Of a stretch of DNA of 39,439 nt, positions 25,260 to 34,082 are shown piece by piece. The DNA is taken from contig JAKPAC010000025.1 of assembly GCA_029779645.1 (NCBI GenBank), positions 1 through 39,439 of the forward strand. Direction: 5' to 3'. A model generated the notes under the pieces. The model made no database searches. It was not told the origin of the DNA and saw nothing but the letters and a program-made list of their open reading frames with translations. Within the stretch, counting starts at the first letter, position 1. Each line of letters begins with the position of its first letter. Origin of the DNA: Actinomycetes bacterium. GTDB taxonomy: Bacteria > Actinomycetota > Actinomycetes > Actinomycetales > Microbacteriaceae. The position numbers and the translations under genes were made by a program.

Positions 25260-26714
25260 GTGGATACTCAACTCGCAGTCGTCATCCTTGCCGCCGGTCA
25301 GGGCACCCGAATGAGGTCGTCGCTGCCCAAGGTGCTGCACCCGCTCGGCGGTCGCACGCTCGTCGGGCATGTCCTCGACACCGCGGCGACCCTCGAGGCT
25401 GGCCACCTGCTGGCCGTCGTGCGCCACGAGCGCGAGCGAATCGTCGAGGCGCTGCAGGCCGAGGCGGCGCCCGTGCAGATCGTCGATCAAGACGAGGTGC
25501 CCGGCACCGGCCGCGCCGTCGCGCAGGCCGTCGAGGCGCTGCCCGCCGACTTCGCCGGCGACGTGCTGGTGCTCAGCGGCGACGTGCCCCTGCTGGATGC
25601 CGAGACGCTGCGCGGACTGATTGCTGACCACCGTGCCGCCCACGCCGCAGCCACGCTCCTGAGCACGCGCCTGGGCGACCCGACCGGCTATGGCCGGGTC
25701 ATCCGCGATGCCGAGGGCGGGGTGGCGCGCATTGTCGAGCAGAAGGATGCCTCGGCGCAGGAGCGCGCCGTCGACGAGATCAACGCCGGCGTGTACGTCT
25801 TCCGCGCGACGGCGCTGCGGGCGCACATCGGCGCGCTCACGACCGACAACGCGCAGGGCGAGATGTACCTCACCGACGTGGTCGCGCTGCTGCGCGGGGC
25901 GGGCGAGGCGGTCGCCGCACGATCGATCGCCGACTCGACCTTGATCGAGGGCGTCAACGACCGCGTGCAGCTCGCGGCGGCGACGGCGCGGCTGAACGCC
26001 CGCGTGATCCGCCGGTGGCAGCTCGCGGGCGTCACGGTGCAAGACCCGGCGACCACCTGGATCGATGTGACCGCGACCCTCGCCCCCGACGTGACGATCC
26101 TGCCCGGGACCCAGATCCTGCGCGCGAGCGTCATCGCCGCCGGGGCGACCATCGGGCCGGACACCACCCTCAGCGACTGCGAGGTGGGCGAGGGCGCGAC
26201 GGTGCGCCGCACCGACGCCACGCTCGCCGTCATCGACGCCGGCGCATCGGTCGGGCCGTTCGCCTACCTGCGGCCCGGCGCGCACCTCGCCGCAGGCGGC
26301 AAGATCGGCACGTTCGTCGAGGTGAAGAATTCGACGATCGGCGCGGGGAGCAAGGTTCCGCACCTCTCGTACGTCGGCGACGCGACGATCGGCGAGGGCG
26401 TGAACCTCGGCGCCGGTGCGATCACCGCGAACTACGACGGGGTGCACAAGCACCGCACGCAGATCGACGATCAGGTGCACTCGGGATCGCACACGGTCTT
26501 CGTCGCACCCGTGAGAGTTGGTGCCGGTGTGACAACCGGCGCAGGGTCGGTCATCCGCAAGGATGTGCCGGCCGGAGCGCTTGCGCTCAACGTGTCTCCT
26601 CAGCGCAACATCGAGGGTTGGGTCGAAAAACATCGAGCGGGCACGGACGCGGCTCTGGCAGCAGAGCAGGCACGGCACGCAGAAAAGGCGAGCAATGGGC
26701 AAGAAGAAGGCTGA
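25260..26714 (+). CDS. glmU: Bifunctional UDP-N-acetylglucosamine diphosphorylase/glucosamine-1-phosphate N-acetyltransferase
   Basis: The 484-residue protein makes UDP-GlcNAc for peptidoglycan: the C-terminal domain acetylates glucosamine-1-phosphate and the N-terminal domain transfers UMP. The uridyltransferase motif LAAGQGTRM is at 10-18. The C-terminal left-handed beta helix has the hexapeptide pattern and the catalytic His368 in VPHLSYVGD, followed by GEGVNLGAGAITANYDG and GSHTVFVAPV. GTG 25260 is the only start that keeps the N-terminal motif, and no ribosome-binding site is possible because the tRNA-Gln gene ends one base before it. That suggests translation from the tRNA cotranscript or from a tRNA-processed leaderless mRNA. 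The 3' end overlaps prs by 20 bases. Confidence 0.96.
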   Translation: MDTQLAVVILAAGQGTRMRSSLPKVLHPLGGRTLVGHVLDTAATLEAGHLLAVVRHERERIVEALQAEAAPVQIVDQDEVPGTGRAVAQAVEALPADFAGDVLVLSGDVPLLDAETLRGLIADHRAAHAAATLLSTRLGDPTGYGRVIRDAEGGVARIVEQKDASAQERAVDEINAGVYVFRATALRAHIGALTTDNAQGEMYLTDVVALLRGAGEAVAARSIADSTLIEGVNDRVQLAAATARLNARVIRRWQLAGVTVQDPATTWIDVTATLAPDVTILPGTQILRASVIAAGATIGPDTTLSDCEVGEGATVRRTDATLAVIDAGASVGPFAYLRPGAHLAAGGKIGTFVEVKNSTIGAGSKVPHLSYVGDATIGEGVNLGAGAITANYDGVHKHRTQIDDQVHSGSHTVFVAPVRVGAGVTTGAGSVIRKDVPAGALALNVSPQRNIEGWVEKHRAGTDAALAAEQARHAEKASNGQEEG

Positions 26715-27714
26715 GAAGTCGAAGTCCGATGGACCGGGAATTGTCACCCGCAGCAGCAAGAGGCTGGTGCTGGTCTCGGGGCGATCGCACCCGGAGCTGG
26801 CCGAGGACGTAGCGAAGGCGCTCGACTCGGAGCTGCTGCCGACTGAGCACCGCACCTTCGCCAGCGGCGAGATCTACACGCGCTTCGGCGAGAGCGTGCG
26901 CGGCTGCGACGCGTTCGTGATCCAGAGCTTCGGCCAGCCGGTGAACGAGTGGATCATGGAGATGCTGATCATGGTCGACGCGCTCAAGCGGGCGTCCGCG
27001 AAGCGCATCACGGTGGTCGCGCCGTACTACCCGTACTCGCGCCAGGATAAGAAGGGTCGCGGCCGCGAGCCGATCAGCGCCCGCCTGATCGCCGACCTGA
27101 TGAAGGCCGCCGGCGCGAACCGCATCATGAGCGTCGACCTGCACGCCGCGCAGATCCAGGGCTTCTTCGACGGCCCGGTCGACCACCTGTTCGCGCAGCC
27201 CGTGCTGCTCGACTACTTCCGTCAGCAGCTGGAGGCCGAGAAGGACCTCGTCACGATCGTCTCGCCCGACATGGGCCGGGTGCGCGTCGCCGACAACTGG
27301 TCTGACCAGCTCGGCGCCCCGCTCGCGATCATCCACAAGCGTCGCGATCCGCGCGTTGCCAACCAGGTGACCGTGCACGAGATCGTCGGCCAGGTCGAGG
27401 GCCGGGTCTGCCTGCTCGTCGACGACATGATCGACACGGGCGGCACCATCGTCAAGGCCGCCGAGGCGCTCAAGGCGAACGGCGCGCTCCGGGTGATCGT
27501 GGCCGCCACGCACGCCGTGTTCAGCGATCCCGCGCCCGTCATCCTCACCTCGGAGGCGATCGACGAGGTCGTCGTCACCGACACCCTGCCGCTGCCCGAG
27601 GAGCGCCGCTTCCCCGGCCTCACCGTGCTGCCGATCGCGCCGCTGCTGGCGCGCGCGATCCACGAGGTGTTCGAGGACGGCTCCGTCACGAGCATGTTCG
27701 ACGGCGCCGCGTAG
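26695..27714 (+). CDS. prs: Ribose-phosphate pyrophosphokinase
   Basis: The 339-residue enzyme converts ribose-5-phosphate and ATP to PRPP, the precursor of purines, pyrimidines, His, Trp and NAD. It shows RQDKKGRGREPISARLIADL, DLHAAQIQGFF with His150, VSPDMGRVRVADNW, and the PRPP-binding loop DDMIDTGGT at 243-251, all class I features. It carries a Lys-rich N-terminal extension (MGKKKAEKSKSDG) of about 20 residues before the core. The start is fixed by AAAAGG six bases upstream, inside glmU; the overlap with glmU is 20 bases and implies translational coupling. A strong hairpin follows. Pairing with glmU is the standard actinobacterial order. Confidence 0.97.
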   Translation: MGKKKAEKSKSDGPGIVTRSSKRLVLVSGRSHPELAEDVAKALDSELLPTEHRTFASGEIYTRFGESVRGCDAFVIQSFGQPVNEWIMEMLIMVDALKRASAKRITVVAPYYPYSRQDKKGRGREPISARLIADLMKAAGANRIMSVDLHAAQIQGFFDGPVDHLFAQPVLLDYFRQQLEAEKDLVTIVSPDMGRVRVADNWSDQLGAPLAIIHKRRDPRVANQVTVHEIVGQVEGRVCLLVDDMIDTGGTIVKAAEALKANGALRVIVAATHAVFSDPAPVILTSEAIDEVVVTDTLPLPEERRFPGLTVLPIAPLLARAIHEVFEDGSVTSMFDGAA

Positions 27715-27736
27715 CCGCAGCGCCGCCGCACGCACG

Positions 27737-27774
27737 CAGAAGCGCCGGCCCCCGAAGGGGGACCGGCGCTTCTG
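27737..27774. terminator. Strong bidirectional terminator hairpin between prs and the acyl-CoA dehydrogenase
   Basis: CAGAAGCGCCGG at 27737-27748 pairs with CCGGCGCTTCTG at 27763-27774, and inside it CCCCC pairs with GGGGG around a GAA loop; a single A bulges. The 17-base-pair stem is the strongest in the window and lies between convergent genes. A pyrimidine-rich TTCTGCTGTC tail, not a true T-run, covers the right arm and beyond. Confidence 0.8.
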
Positions 27775-27784
27775 CTGTCGGGCC

Positions 27785-28879
27785 CTAGACCGTGATCGAC
27801 TCTGCGAGGACGCGGAGGTGGTCCTCGGTGGAGCCGTAGGTGCGGGTCGCGGCGACCATGCGGGAGAGGTAGTGGCTGATCGGGTACTCGAAGGTGATGC
27901 CGATGCCGCCGTGCATCTGCACGTACTGCTCTGCTGCCTGGGTGCCGGCGCGGCCGAGCTGGAGCTTGACCTGCGAGGCGATCTTCTTGTCGTACTCGCC
28001 CTTTGCGAGGGTCTCGACGGCCTGGACGACGAGGTTCGCGGTGAGCTCGTTGAGCACGTGCAGGTCGGACGCGCGGTGCTGGAGCGTCTGGTGCACGGCG
28101 AGGGGCTTGCCGAACTGCTCGCGCTGCTTGATGTAGGCGACGGTGATCTTCAGGCCTTCGCGCATCGACCCGACGGTCTCGGCGCCCTGGAGGATCTGTG
28201 CGTACACGTACATGTCGGCGAGGGCCTCGTCGACGTCTGCGCCGGTGCCGAGCAGTTCGGCGGCTGCGCCGTCGAAGGTGATTTCGGCGCCGCGGCGCTC
28301 GTCGTTGGTGGGGTACGAGACGCTCGTGACGCCGTCGGCCTTCGCGTCGACCAGGTACAGGCCGAGCGAGCCGTTCTCCTGCTTCGCCGAGACGACGAGG
28401 AGGTCGGCCGAGGGGCCGGCTGCGACGGGGAACTTCTTGCCGGTGAGCTTGCCGCCCGCGACGGTCGCCGCGGTGCGGATGCCGGGCCAGCGCGAACCGT
28501 ATTCCTCGTGTGCGAGGGCGAGCTTGAGCTCACCGGTGCTGAGGGGGTTCAGGATGCGGGTCTTCTGCTCGTCGGTGCCGAGGCGCTCGACGAGGAAGCC
28601 GGGGATGAACACGGCGTCCAGCAGCGGCTCGGGTGCCAGCACACGGCCGACCTCGGCGAGGACGGCGGCGAGGTCTTCGACGCTGGCCTCGAGGCCACCG
28701 AACTCCTCGGGGAACACGAGTCCCTGCACGTTCATCTCACCCAGCGCGTTCCAGACCTCTTCGCTGAAGCCCAGCTCGGTGTCGGAGACGGCGTTGCGTG
28801 CGGTGACGTTCTCGTAGTGGGCCGCCAGCAGCGAGCGGACGGCTTCGGCAAATTCGTTCTGTTCGGTCATAGTGGTCAC
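27785..28879 (-). CDS. Acyl-CoA dehydrogenase, second subunit of a probable pair
   Basis: The 364-residue protein has the acyl-CoA dehydrogenase fold: N-terminal helices with MNVQGLVFPEEFGGL, a poorly conserved middle beta domain (GKLTGKKFPVAAGPSADLLVV), then AYIKQREQFGKPLAVHQTLQHRASDLH and AAEQYVQMHGGIGITFEYPISHYLSRM near the C-terminus. The position equivalent to the C-terminal catalytic Glu of short- and medium-chain enzymes reads TYGSTED, with Gly in its place. It is slightly shorter than usual. It starts at the GTG at 28879, overlapping the stop of the upstream dehydrogenase by four bases (GTGA); ATG 28870 is an alternative. By analogy with mycobacterial FadE heterotetramers the two probably form one alpha2beta2 flavoenzyme (inference). 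The substrate is unknown. Confidence 0.92.
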   Translation of the reverse strand: MTTMTEQNEFAEAVRSLLAAHYENVTARNAVSDTELGFSEEVWNALGEMNVQGLVFPEEFGGLEASVEDLAAVLAEVGRVLAPEPLLDAVFIPGFLVERLGTDEQKTRILNPLSTGELKLALAHEEYGSRWPGIRTAATVAGGKLTGKKFPVAAGPSADLLVVSAKQENGSLGLYLVDAKADGVTSVSYPTNDERRGAEITFDGAAAELLGTGADVDEALADMYVYAQILQGAETVGSMREGLKITVAYIKQREQFGKPLAVHQTLQHRASDLHVLNELTANLVVQAVETLAKGEYDKKIASQVKLQLGRAGTQAAEQYVQMHGGIGITFEYPISHYLSRMVAATRTYGSTEDHLRVLAESITV

Positions 28880-30051
28880 AGCCCCAGGATCGCGGAGGCG
28901 ATGATCGAGCGCTGAACTTCGCTGGAGCCTCCGAAAATGGTCACCTTGCGAGTGTTCAGGTAGGTGTGGATGGTGGCGGACTGCCAGTTCTCGACCTCGC
29001 TGAGGCCGTCGTTCTCGAACGCGCGGGCGTTGGGGCCGGCGACATCGATGAGCAGCGCCGTGAGCTCCTGCATGAGCTCCGTTCCGCGCAGCTTGATGAC
29101 GGAGCCGCCCGGGTTGGGCGCGCCGTCGGCCGAGGTGCCCTTGACGCGCAGCGCGGTCTGCTCGAACGCGGTGATCTTCGTCTCGAGCTCGGCGAGGCGG
29201 GCACGGAAGAGCAGGTCATCCATGAGGGTGCCGTTCTCGAGCTGCACCTTCGCGGCCTCGCGCTTGGCGACCTCGAGCCGACGCCAGAACGGCTTCGCGT
29301 TCGACATGCCGCCGCGCTCGTTGCCGAGGAGGAACTTGGCGTACGTCCAGCCCTTGTTCTCCTCGCCGATGAGGTTCTCGACGGGGACGACCACGTTGTC
29401 GAAGAAGACCTCGTTGACCTCGTGCTCGCCGTCCATGAGGCGGATCTTGCGCACGCTGACGCCGGGCGTCTTCATGTCGATCAGCAGGAACGAGATGCCC
29501 ATCTGGCGCTTGGGCGCGTTCGGGTCGGTGCGGACCAGCATGAAGATCCAGTCGGCGTTGTGCGCCTCCGTGGTCCACATCTTCTGGCCGTTGACGATGT
29601 AGTTGTCGCCATCGCGCACGGCGCGGGTGCGCAGCGAGGCGAGGTCCGAGCCGGCCTCGGGCTCCGAGAAGCCCTGGCACCAGTACTGGTCGGCGTTGTA
29701 GATCGCCGGAAGGAAGCGCTCCTTCTGCTCCTGCGTGCCGAACTCGACGAGCACCGGAGCGAGCAGGCCGATGCCGAACCCGTTGGTGCCCGCGACGTCG
29801 TTCTCGAGCACCTCATCCGCGAAGATGTAGGACTGCATCGGCGTCCAGTCCTGGCCGCCCCACTCGACGGGCCACTTCGGAGCGGCGTAGCCGCCCTTGG
29901 CGAGCGCCTTCTGGCCGGCGATCACCTGCTCGCGGTTGGGACGCTTGCCCGCGCGGACGGCCTCCTTCACCTCTTCTGGATATTCGTTCTGAAGGAAGGT
30001 CCGCACCTCGGCGCGGAACGCTTCCTCCTCCGGCGTGTAAATCAACGACAT
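28876..30051 (-). CDS. Acyl-CoA dehydrogenase, first subunit of a probable pair
   Basis: The 391-residue flavoenzyme subunit would oxidise an acyl-CoA to the 2,3-enoyl-CoA. Recognisable are AAPKWPVEWGGQDWTPMQSYIFADE, the FAD-contacting YWCQGFSEPEAGSDLASLRTRA, IVNGQKMWTTEAHNADWIFMLVRTDP, and the C-terminal TRKVTIFGGSSEVQRSIIA. The C-terminal motif has Gly where medium-chain enzymes have the catalytic Glu, as in the long-chain type whose base lies elsewhere. AGAAAGG lies six bases before the ATG at 30051. No other beta-oxidation gene is nearby. A 14-base inverted repeat (30077-30090) lies 26 bases upstream of the start and could be an operator. The MFS gene is divergent. Confidence 0.93.
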   Translation of the reverse strand: MSLIYTPEEEAFRAEVRTFLQNEYPEEVKEAVRAGKRPNREQVIAGQKALAKGGYAAPKWPVEWGGQDWTPMQSYIFADEVLENDVAGTNGFGIGLLAPVLVEFGTQEQKERFLPAIYNADQYWCQGFSEPEAGSDLASLRTRAVRDGDNYIVNGQKMWTTEAHNADWIFMLVRTDPNAPKRQMGISFLLIDMKTPGVSVRKIRLMDGEHEVNEVFFDNVVVPVENLIGEENKGWTYAKFLLGNERGGMSNAKPFWRRLEVAKREAAKVQLENGTLMDDLLFRARLAELETKITAFEQTALRVKGTSADGAPNPGGSVIKLRGTELMQELTALLIDVAGPNARAFENDGLSEVENWQSATIHTYLNTRKVTIFGGSSEVQRSIIASAILGL

Positions 30052-30076
30052 TGTTGACCTTTCTCCCCACGCGTGC

Positions 30077-30090
30077 CGTGTCCCGACACG
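30077..30090. promoter_or_regulatory. Inverted repeat upstream of the acyl-CoA dehydrogenase operon
   Basis: CGTGTC at 30077-30082 and GACACG at 30085-30090 are exact reverse complements around CC. It would lie in the 5' leader or promoter of the dehydrogenase pair; a TACGCT hexamer on the minus strand at 30180-30175 is a possible -10. A TetR-type operator is plausible, as fatty-acid genes often have one, but no such regulator is coded here. Confidence 0.35.
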
Positions 30091-30231
30091 CGCTGCGTGT
30101 TGATGTTGTGTTCGCAGAGTCTCCCTCGCTGGGCCGCGGGGCCGTGGGCGCTCGCGACGTCGAGGGATGCTTGAAGCGTAGGCGAGTTCACGGGTCGAAC
30201 ACCGAACATGACGCAGGGCGTCCGCGCCGAT

Positions 30232-30260
30232 TTTACTTAGCCAAGCTAATGACATACACT
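30232..30260 (+). promoter_or_regulatory. MFS gene promoter with a TTAGC-CAA-GCTAA operator-like palindrome in its spacer
   Basis: TTTACT (30232-30237) and TACACT (30255-30260) are 17 bases apart, good spacing for -35 and -10 elements. Between them lies the perfect palindrome TTAGC-CAA-GCTAA at 30237-30249. A repressor bound there would block RNA polymerase. The AT-rich island stands out against the GC-rich surroundings. The palindrome resembles sites of MarR-type repressors, which often control efflux genes (inference). Confidence 0.6.
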
Positions 30261-30309
30261 CGCCATTCATGAGACGCACCGTTGCTCCGCTTGGCAGGCC
30301 GCTACCCCA

Positions 30310-31734
30310 ATGAGCACCATGTTCCGTTCGCTCGCGTCATACAACTACCGCCTTTGGTTCATCGGCGCGCTGGTTTCCGGCGCCGGCATGTGGATGCAGA
30401 CCACGGCCCAGAGCTGGGTTGTGCTGACCGAGCTCAGCGACGGCGACGCGTCGGCGGTCGGCATCACCATGGCGCTGCAGTTCGCACCTCAGCTGCTGCT
30501 CGTGCCGGTCACCGGCTGGGTGGCGGACCGCTTCGACCGTCGCAAGCCGCTGCTGGTCACGCAGATCCTGCTCGCCCTGCTCGCCGGAGCCGTCGGCTTC
30601 ATGCTCCTCAGCGGGGTGATGACGCTGCCGTTGATGTACGTGCTCGCCGCGGCGCTCGGCGTGCTGACCGCGTTCGACAACCCCGCGCGCCAGGCGTTCG
30701 TCTCCGACCTCGTCGCATACCAGAACATGTCGAACGCGGTGGCGCTGAATGCCGCCTCGTTCAACCTCGCACGCCTCGTCGGCCCCGCGCTTGCCGGGGT
30801 GCTGATCGTCGCGGTGGGCACCGGGTGGGTCTTCCTGATCAACGCCGCGAGCTTCCTGGTGCTGATCGCGGTGCTCGTGTTGATCCGGGTCCGCGAGCTC
30901 AACCCGCGCACACCCTTCGGGCGCGCGACCGGGCTTGCCGACGGATTCCGATACGTCGCCGGGCGTTCCGACCTGATGGTCACGTTCCTGCTCGTGTTCG
31001 CCGTCGGTGCCATCGCGATGAACTTCCCGATCATCGCCTCAACGATGGCGCTGGAGTTCGGGGAGGGCGCCGACGGCTTCGGCCTCATGAACACGTTCCT
31101 CGCAATCGGCTCGCTCTTCGGCGCGCTGCTGACGGCCCGGCGCCCGAAGGCCCGCATCCGTGTGGCGATGTGGGCCGCGGTGCTCTACGCGGTCGCCGCG
31201 GGCGCATCGGCGTTCATGCCCTCCTACTGGCTGTACGTGTCGACACTCGCCTTCACCGGCTTCGCCGTGGTGACGATCTTCGCCACCTCGAACGGCGTGG
31301 TGCAGACCACAAGCGCGCCGGAGGTGCGTGGCCGTGTGCTCGCGCTGTACATGGCGATGAGCATGGGGGGCACCGCAGCCGGCGCGCCCGTCATTGGGTT
31401 CGTCGCGGCGCACGGGGGGCCGCGGACAGCGATCGTCGCCGGCGCGGCCGTCGTGTTCCTGGTGTTCCTGGTCATGGTCGGCTGGCTGTTCGCCACCGGT
31501 CGCGTCACGCGCCGGGCCGGGTACCGATTCCGCCTGAAGCTCGACGACGGACCCCGCGTGCCCACCGAGTACACGGCCTCGCCCAAGGAAGCGGCCGCGG
31601 CCGTGGCCGCGCCCGCGGTCGCATCATCGACGCCCGCATCACCGTCCGCGTCGGCACCGACGCCCGCATCGGCACCGGCGGCCGTCTCGCCGCAGGTGCC
31701 GCGCGCGGGCGCGCTGGCTGGCGCCGAAGACTAG
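30310..31734 (+). CDS. MFS transporter (DHA3/EntS-like exporter)
   Basis: The 474-residue protein has about 12 hydrophobic segments over the first 400 residues and belongs to the MFS_3/DHA3 branch, which includes macrolide and siderophore exporters. The opening FRSLASYNYRLWFIGALVSGAGMWMQTTAQSWVV and the loop 2-3 motif GWVADRFDRRKPLLV are typical; KARIRVAMW and the TTSAPEVRGRVLALYMAMSMGG segment correspond to the second half. A 60-residue Ala/Pro/Ser-rich tail without membrane segments ends the protein. The ATG at 30310 has no clear ribosome-binding site; ATG 30319 is possible. Its TAG stop shares the CTAG tetranucleotide with the stop of the convergent kinase. Substrate not predictable. Confidence 0.93.
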   Translation: MSTMFRSLASYNYRLWFIGALVSGAGMWMQTTAQSWVVLTELSDGDASAVGITMALQFAPQLLLVPVTGWVADRFDRRKPLLVTQILLALLAGAVGFMLLSGVMTLPLMYVLAAALGVLTAFDNPARQAFVSDLVAYQNMSNAVALNAASFNLARLVGPALAGVLIVAVGTGWVFLINAASFLVLIAVLVLIRVRELNPRTPFGRATGLADGFRYVAGRSDLMVTFLLVFAVGAIAMNFPIIASTMALEFGEGADGFGLMNTFLAIGSLFGALLTARRPKARIRVAMWAAVLYAVAAGASAFMPSYWLYVSTLAFTGFAVVTIFATSNGVVQTTSAPEVRGRVLALYMAMSMGGTAAGAPVIGFVAAHGGPRTAIVAGAAVVFLVFLVMVGWLFATGRVTRRAGYRFRLKLDDGPRVPTEYTASPKEAAAAVAAPAVASSTPASPSASAPTPASAPAAVSPQVPRAGALAGAED

Positions 31735-33253
31735 CCGGCCTTGTCCGGCGACGCCGGCGTGCCGAGGGGGAGGCGCACCTCGAAGACCGTGTCTCCCGGC
31801 TCGCTCCGCACGGTGATCGTGCCGCGATGCGCCTCGACGATGGCGCGCACGATCGACAGCCCGAGCCCCGAGCCGCCCGTGCCGCGCGAGCGGGACCGCT
31901 CACCGCGCGCGAATCGGGCGAACAGCTCGGGGCGCAGCGCGGGGTCGATGCCCGGGCCGCCGTCGTGCACGCGCAGCAGGGCATCGTCGCCGTCCGGTCG
32001 AACCGAGACCGTGACCTCGGTGCCGGCGGGAGTGTGCGCGCCGGCGTTGGCGAGCAGGTTGGCGAACACCTGCGCGAGCCGTGCGGGGTCGCCCGCGATG
32101 GTGACGGGCTCGCCCGGCACGTCGAGCACGAAGCGGTGCTCGCGATACGCGGCGTGCGCGTCGCCCACGGCCTCGACGGCGAGGCGCGTGAGGTCGACGG
32201 CGTCGTGCACGAGCTCCTGGCCCTCGTCGAGCCGGGCAAGCAGCAGCAGATCCTGCACGAGCGTCGTCATGCGCAGCGACTGTGCCTGGATGCGCTCGAG
32301 CGAGGTGGTGGCGGGCTCGCCGAGCTGCGGGTCGCGGAGCGTGAGCTCGGCGTAGCCGCGGATCGACGACAGCGGGGTGCGCAGCTCGTGGCTCGCGTCG
32401 GCGATGAACCGGCGCATCCGCTCCTCGCCTCGATGGCGCTCTTCGAGCGCGGTGTCGACGTGATCAAGCAGGGTGTTCAGGGCCGCGCCCACCTGCCCGA
32501 TCTCGGTGCGCGGGTCGGCCTCGGCGGCGGGCACCCGCTCGGTGATCGACACGGCGCCGGACGAGAGCGGCTGTCGCGACACCCGCGCCGCGGTCTCGGC
32601 GACCGAGCGCAGGGGGCGCAGCCCGAGCCGCACGACGAGCGCCGTCGCGGCGGCCAGCAGCAGCAGGCCGCCCGCGGTGACGAGCCCGATCGTCAACAGC
32701 AGCTCGGCGATCGTCTGCTGCACCTCGGAGCGGGGGAGCCCGACGATCACGATGGAGCTGGGGGTGCTGGTCGCGGTGACGCGGTACGAGCCGAGCGCGC
32801 GGCCGAGGTCGACCGTGTCGGCGGGGGCGCCGCTGAGCGACTCGGCGAGCGAGTTCAGCTGGGTGCTGTCGAGCGCGCGCACGACCCCGTCGGCGCTGAT
32901 CCAGGCACCCTGCGTGGCGCCCGTGGTGTAGACGCCGATCAGGAGCCCGCTGGGCTGGGCGCCCGAGGAGAGGATCGCGACCGGGTCGGGGCCGCGCAGG
33001 GCGGATCCGAGGCCCGCCAGCTGCGCGTTCACCCGCTGCGTGGCCGCCCAGAGCTGTGTGTCGAGCCGCTGCTCGAGCACGCGTCCGAGCGTTGCGGCGC
33101 TCGTGAGCGCGACGAGCACGAACAGCAGCGAGACCAGGCCCGCAACGGTCACGATCAGGCGTCGCTGCAGCGTCCAGCGGCGCGCGCGGGGCGCGCTCGG
33201 CGCCTCGTGTGGGGCGGGCGGGGCGGATGCTTCGGGCCGGGCCGCGTCCGTCA

Positions 33254-33254
<1 letters not shown>
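31731..33254 (-). CDS. Two-component sensor histidine kinase (HAMP type)
   Basis: The 507-residue protein has a cytoplasmic Pro/Ala-rich start, a first membrane helix at about 33-55, an extracytoplasmic sensing region of about 130 residues, a second helix at about 185-210, a HAMP linker (LRPLRSVAETAARV), the dimerisation box FIADASHELRTPLSSIRGYAEL with the phosphoryl-accepting His289, and a full ATPase domain: N box QVFANLLANAGAHTP, VHDGGPGIDP, FARGERSRSRGTGGSGLGLSIV and a final strand. It phosphorylates the regulator encoded directly upstream: the ATG at 33254 overlaps that gene's stop by one base (TGATG); GTG 33257 would overlap by four. The signal is unknown. Its stop overlaps that of the convergent MFS gene. 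Confidence 0.95.
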
Positions 33255-33976
<722 letters not shown>

Positions 33977-34051
33977 GCTCCCATTCTGGCCGCGCCGGCC
34001 GGGGATTCCTATGCGCTCCGTGTGGGAACGCTGTGAGGCGGCGCCGCTGGC

Positions 34052-34057
34052 TAGGCT
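34052..34057 (+). promoter_or_regulatory. Candidate -10 for corA
   Basis: TAGGCT here lies 25 bases before the corA GTG, and AGAGGAG at 34071-34077 provides a ribosome-binding site five bases before it. This gives a conventional short leader and is a useful contrast to the same hexamer placed 6-7 bases from other start codons. Confidence 0.45.
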
Positions 34058-34082
34058 GGGGCGACCGGGCAGAGGAGCATTC

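Noticed and set aside
28876..30051. Acyl-CoA dehydrogenase as a dead enzyme because the C-terminal Glu is absent
   Set aside because: Long-chain and isovaleryl-type enzymes place the catalytic base on another helix, so the Gly at this position does not prove loss of activity.
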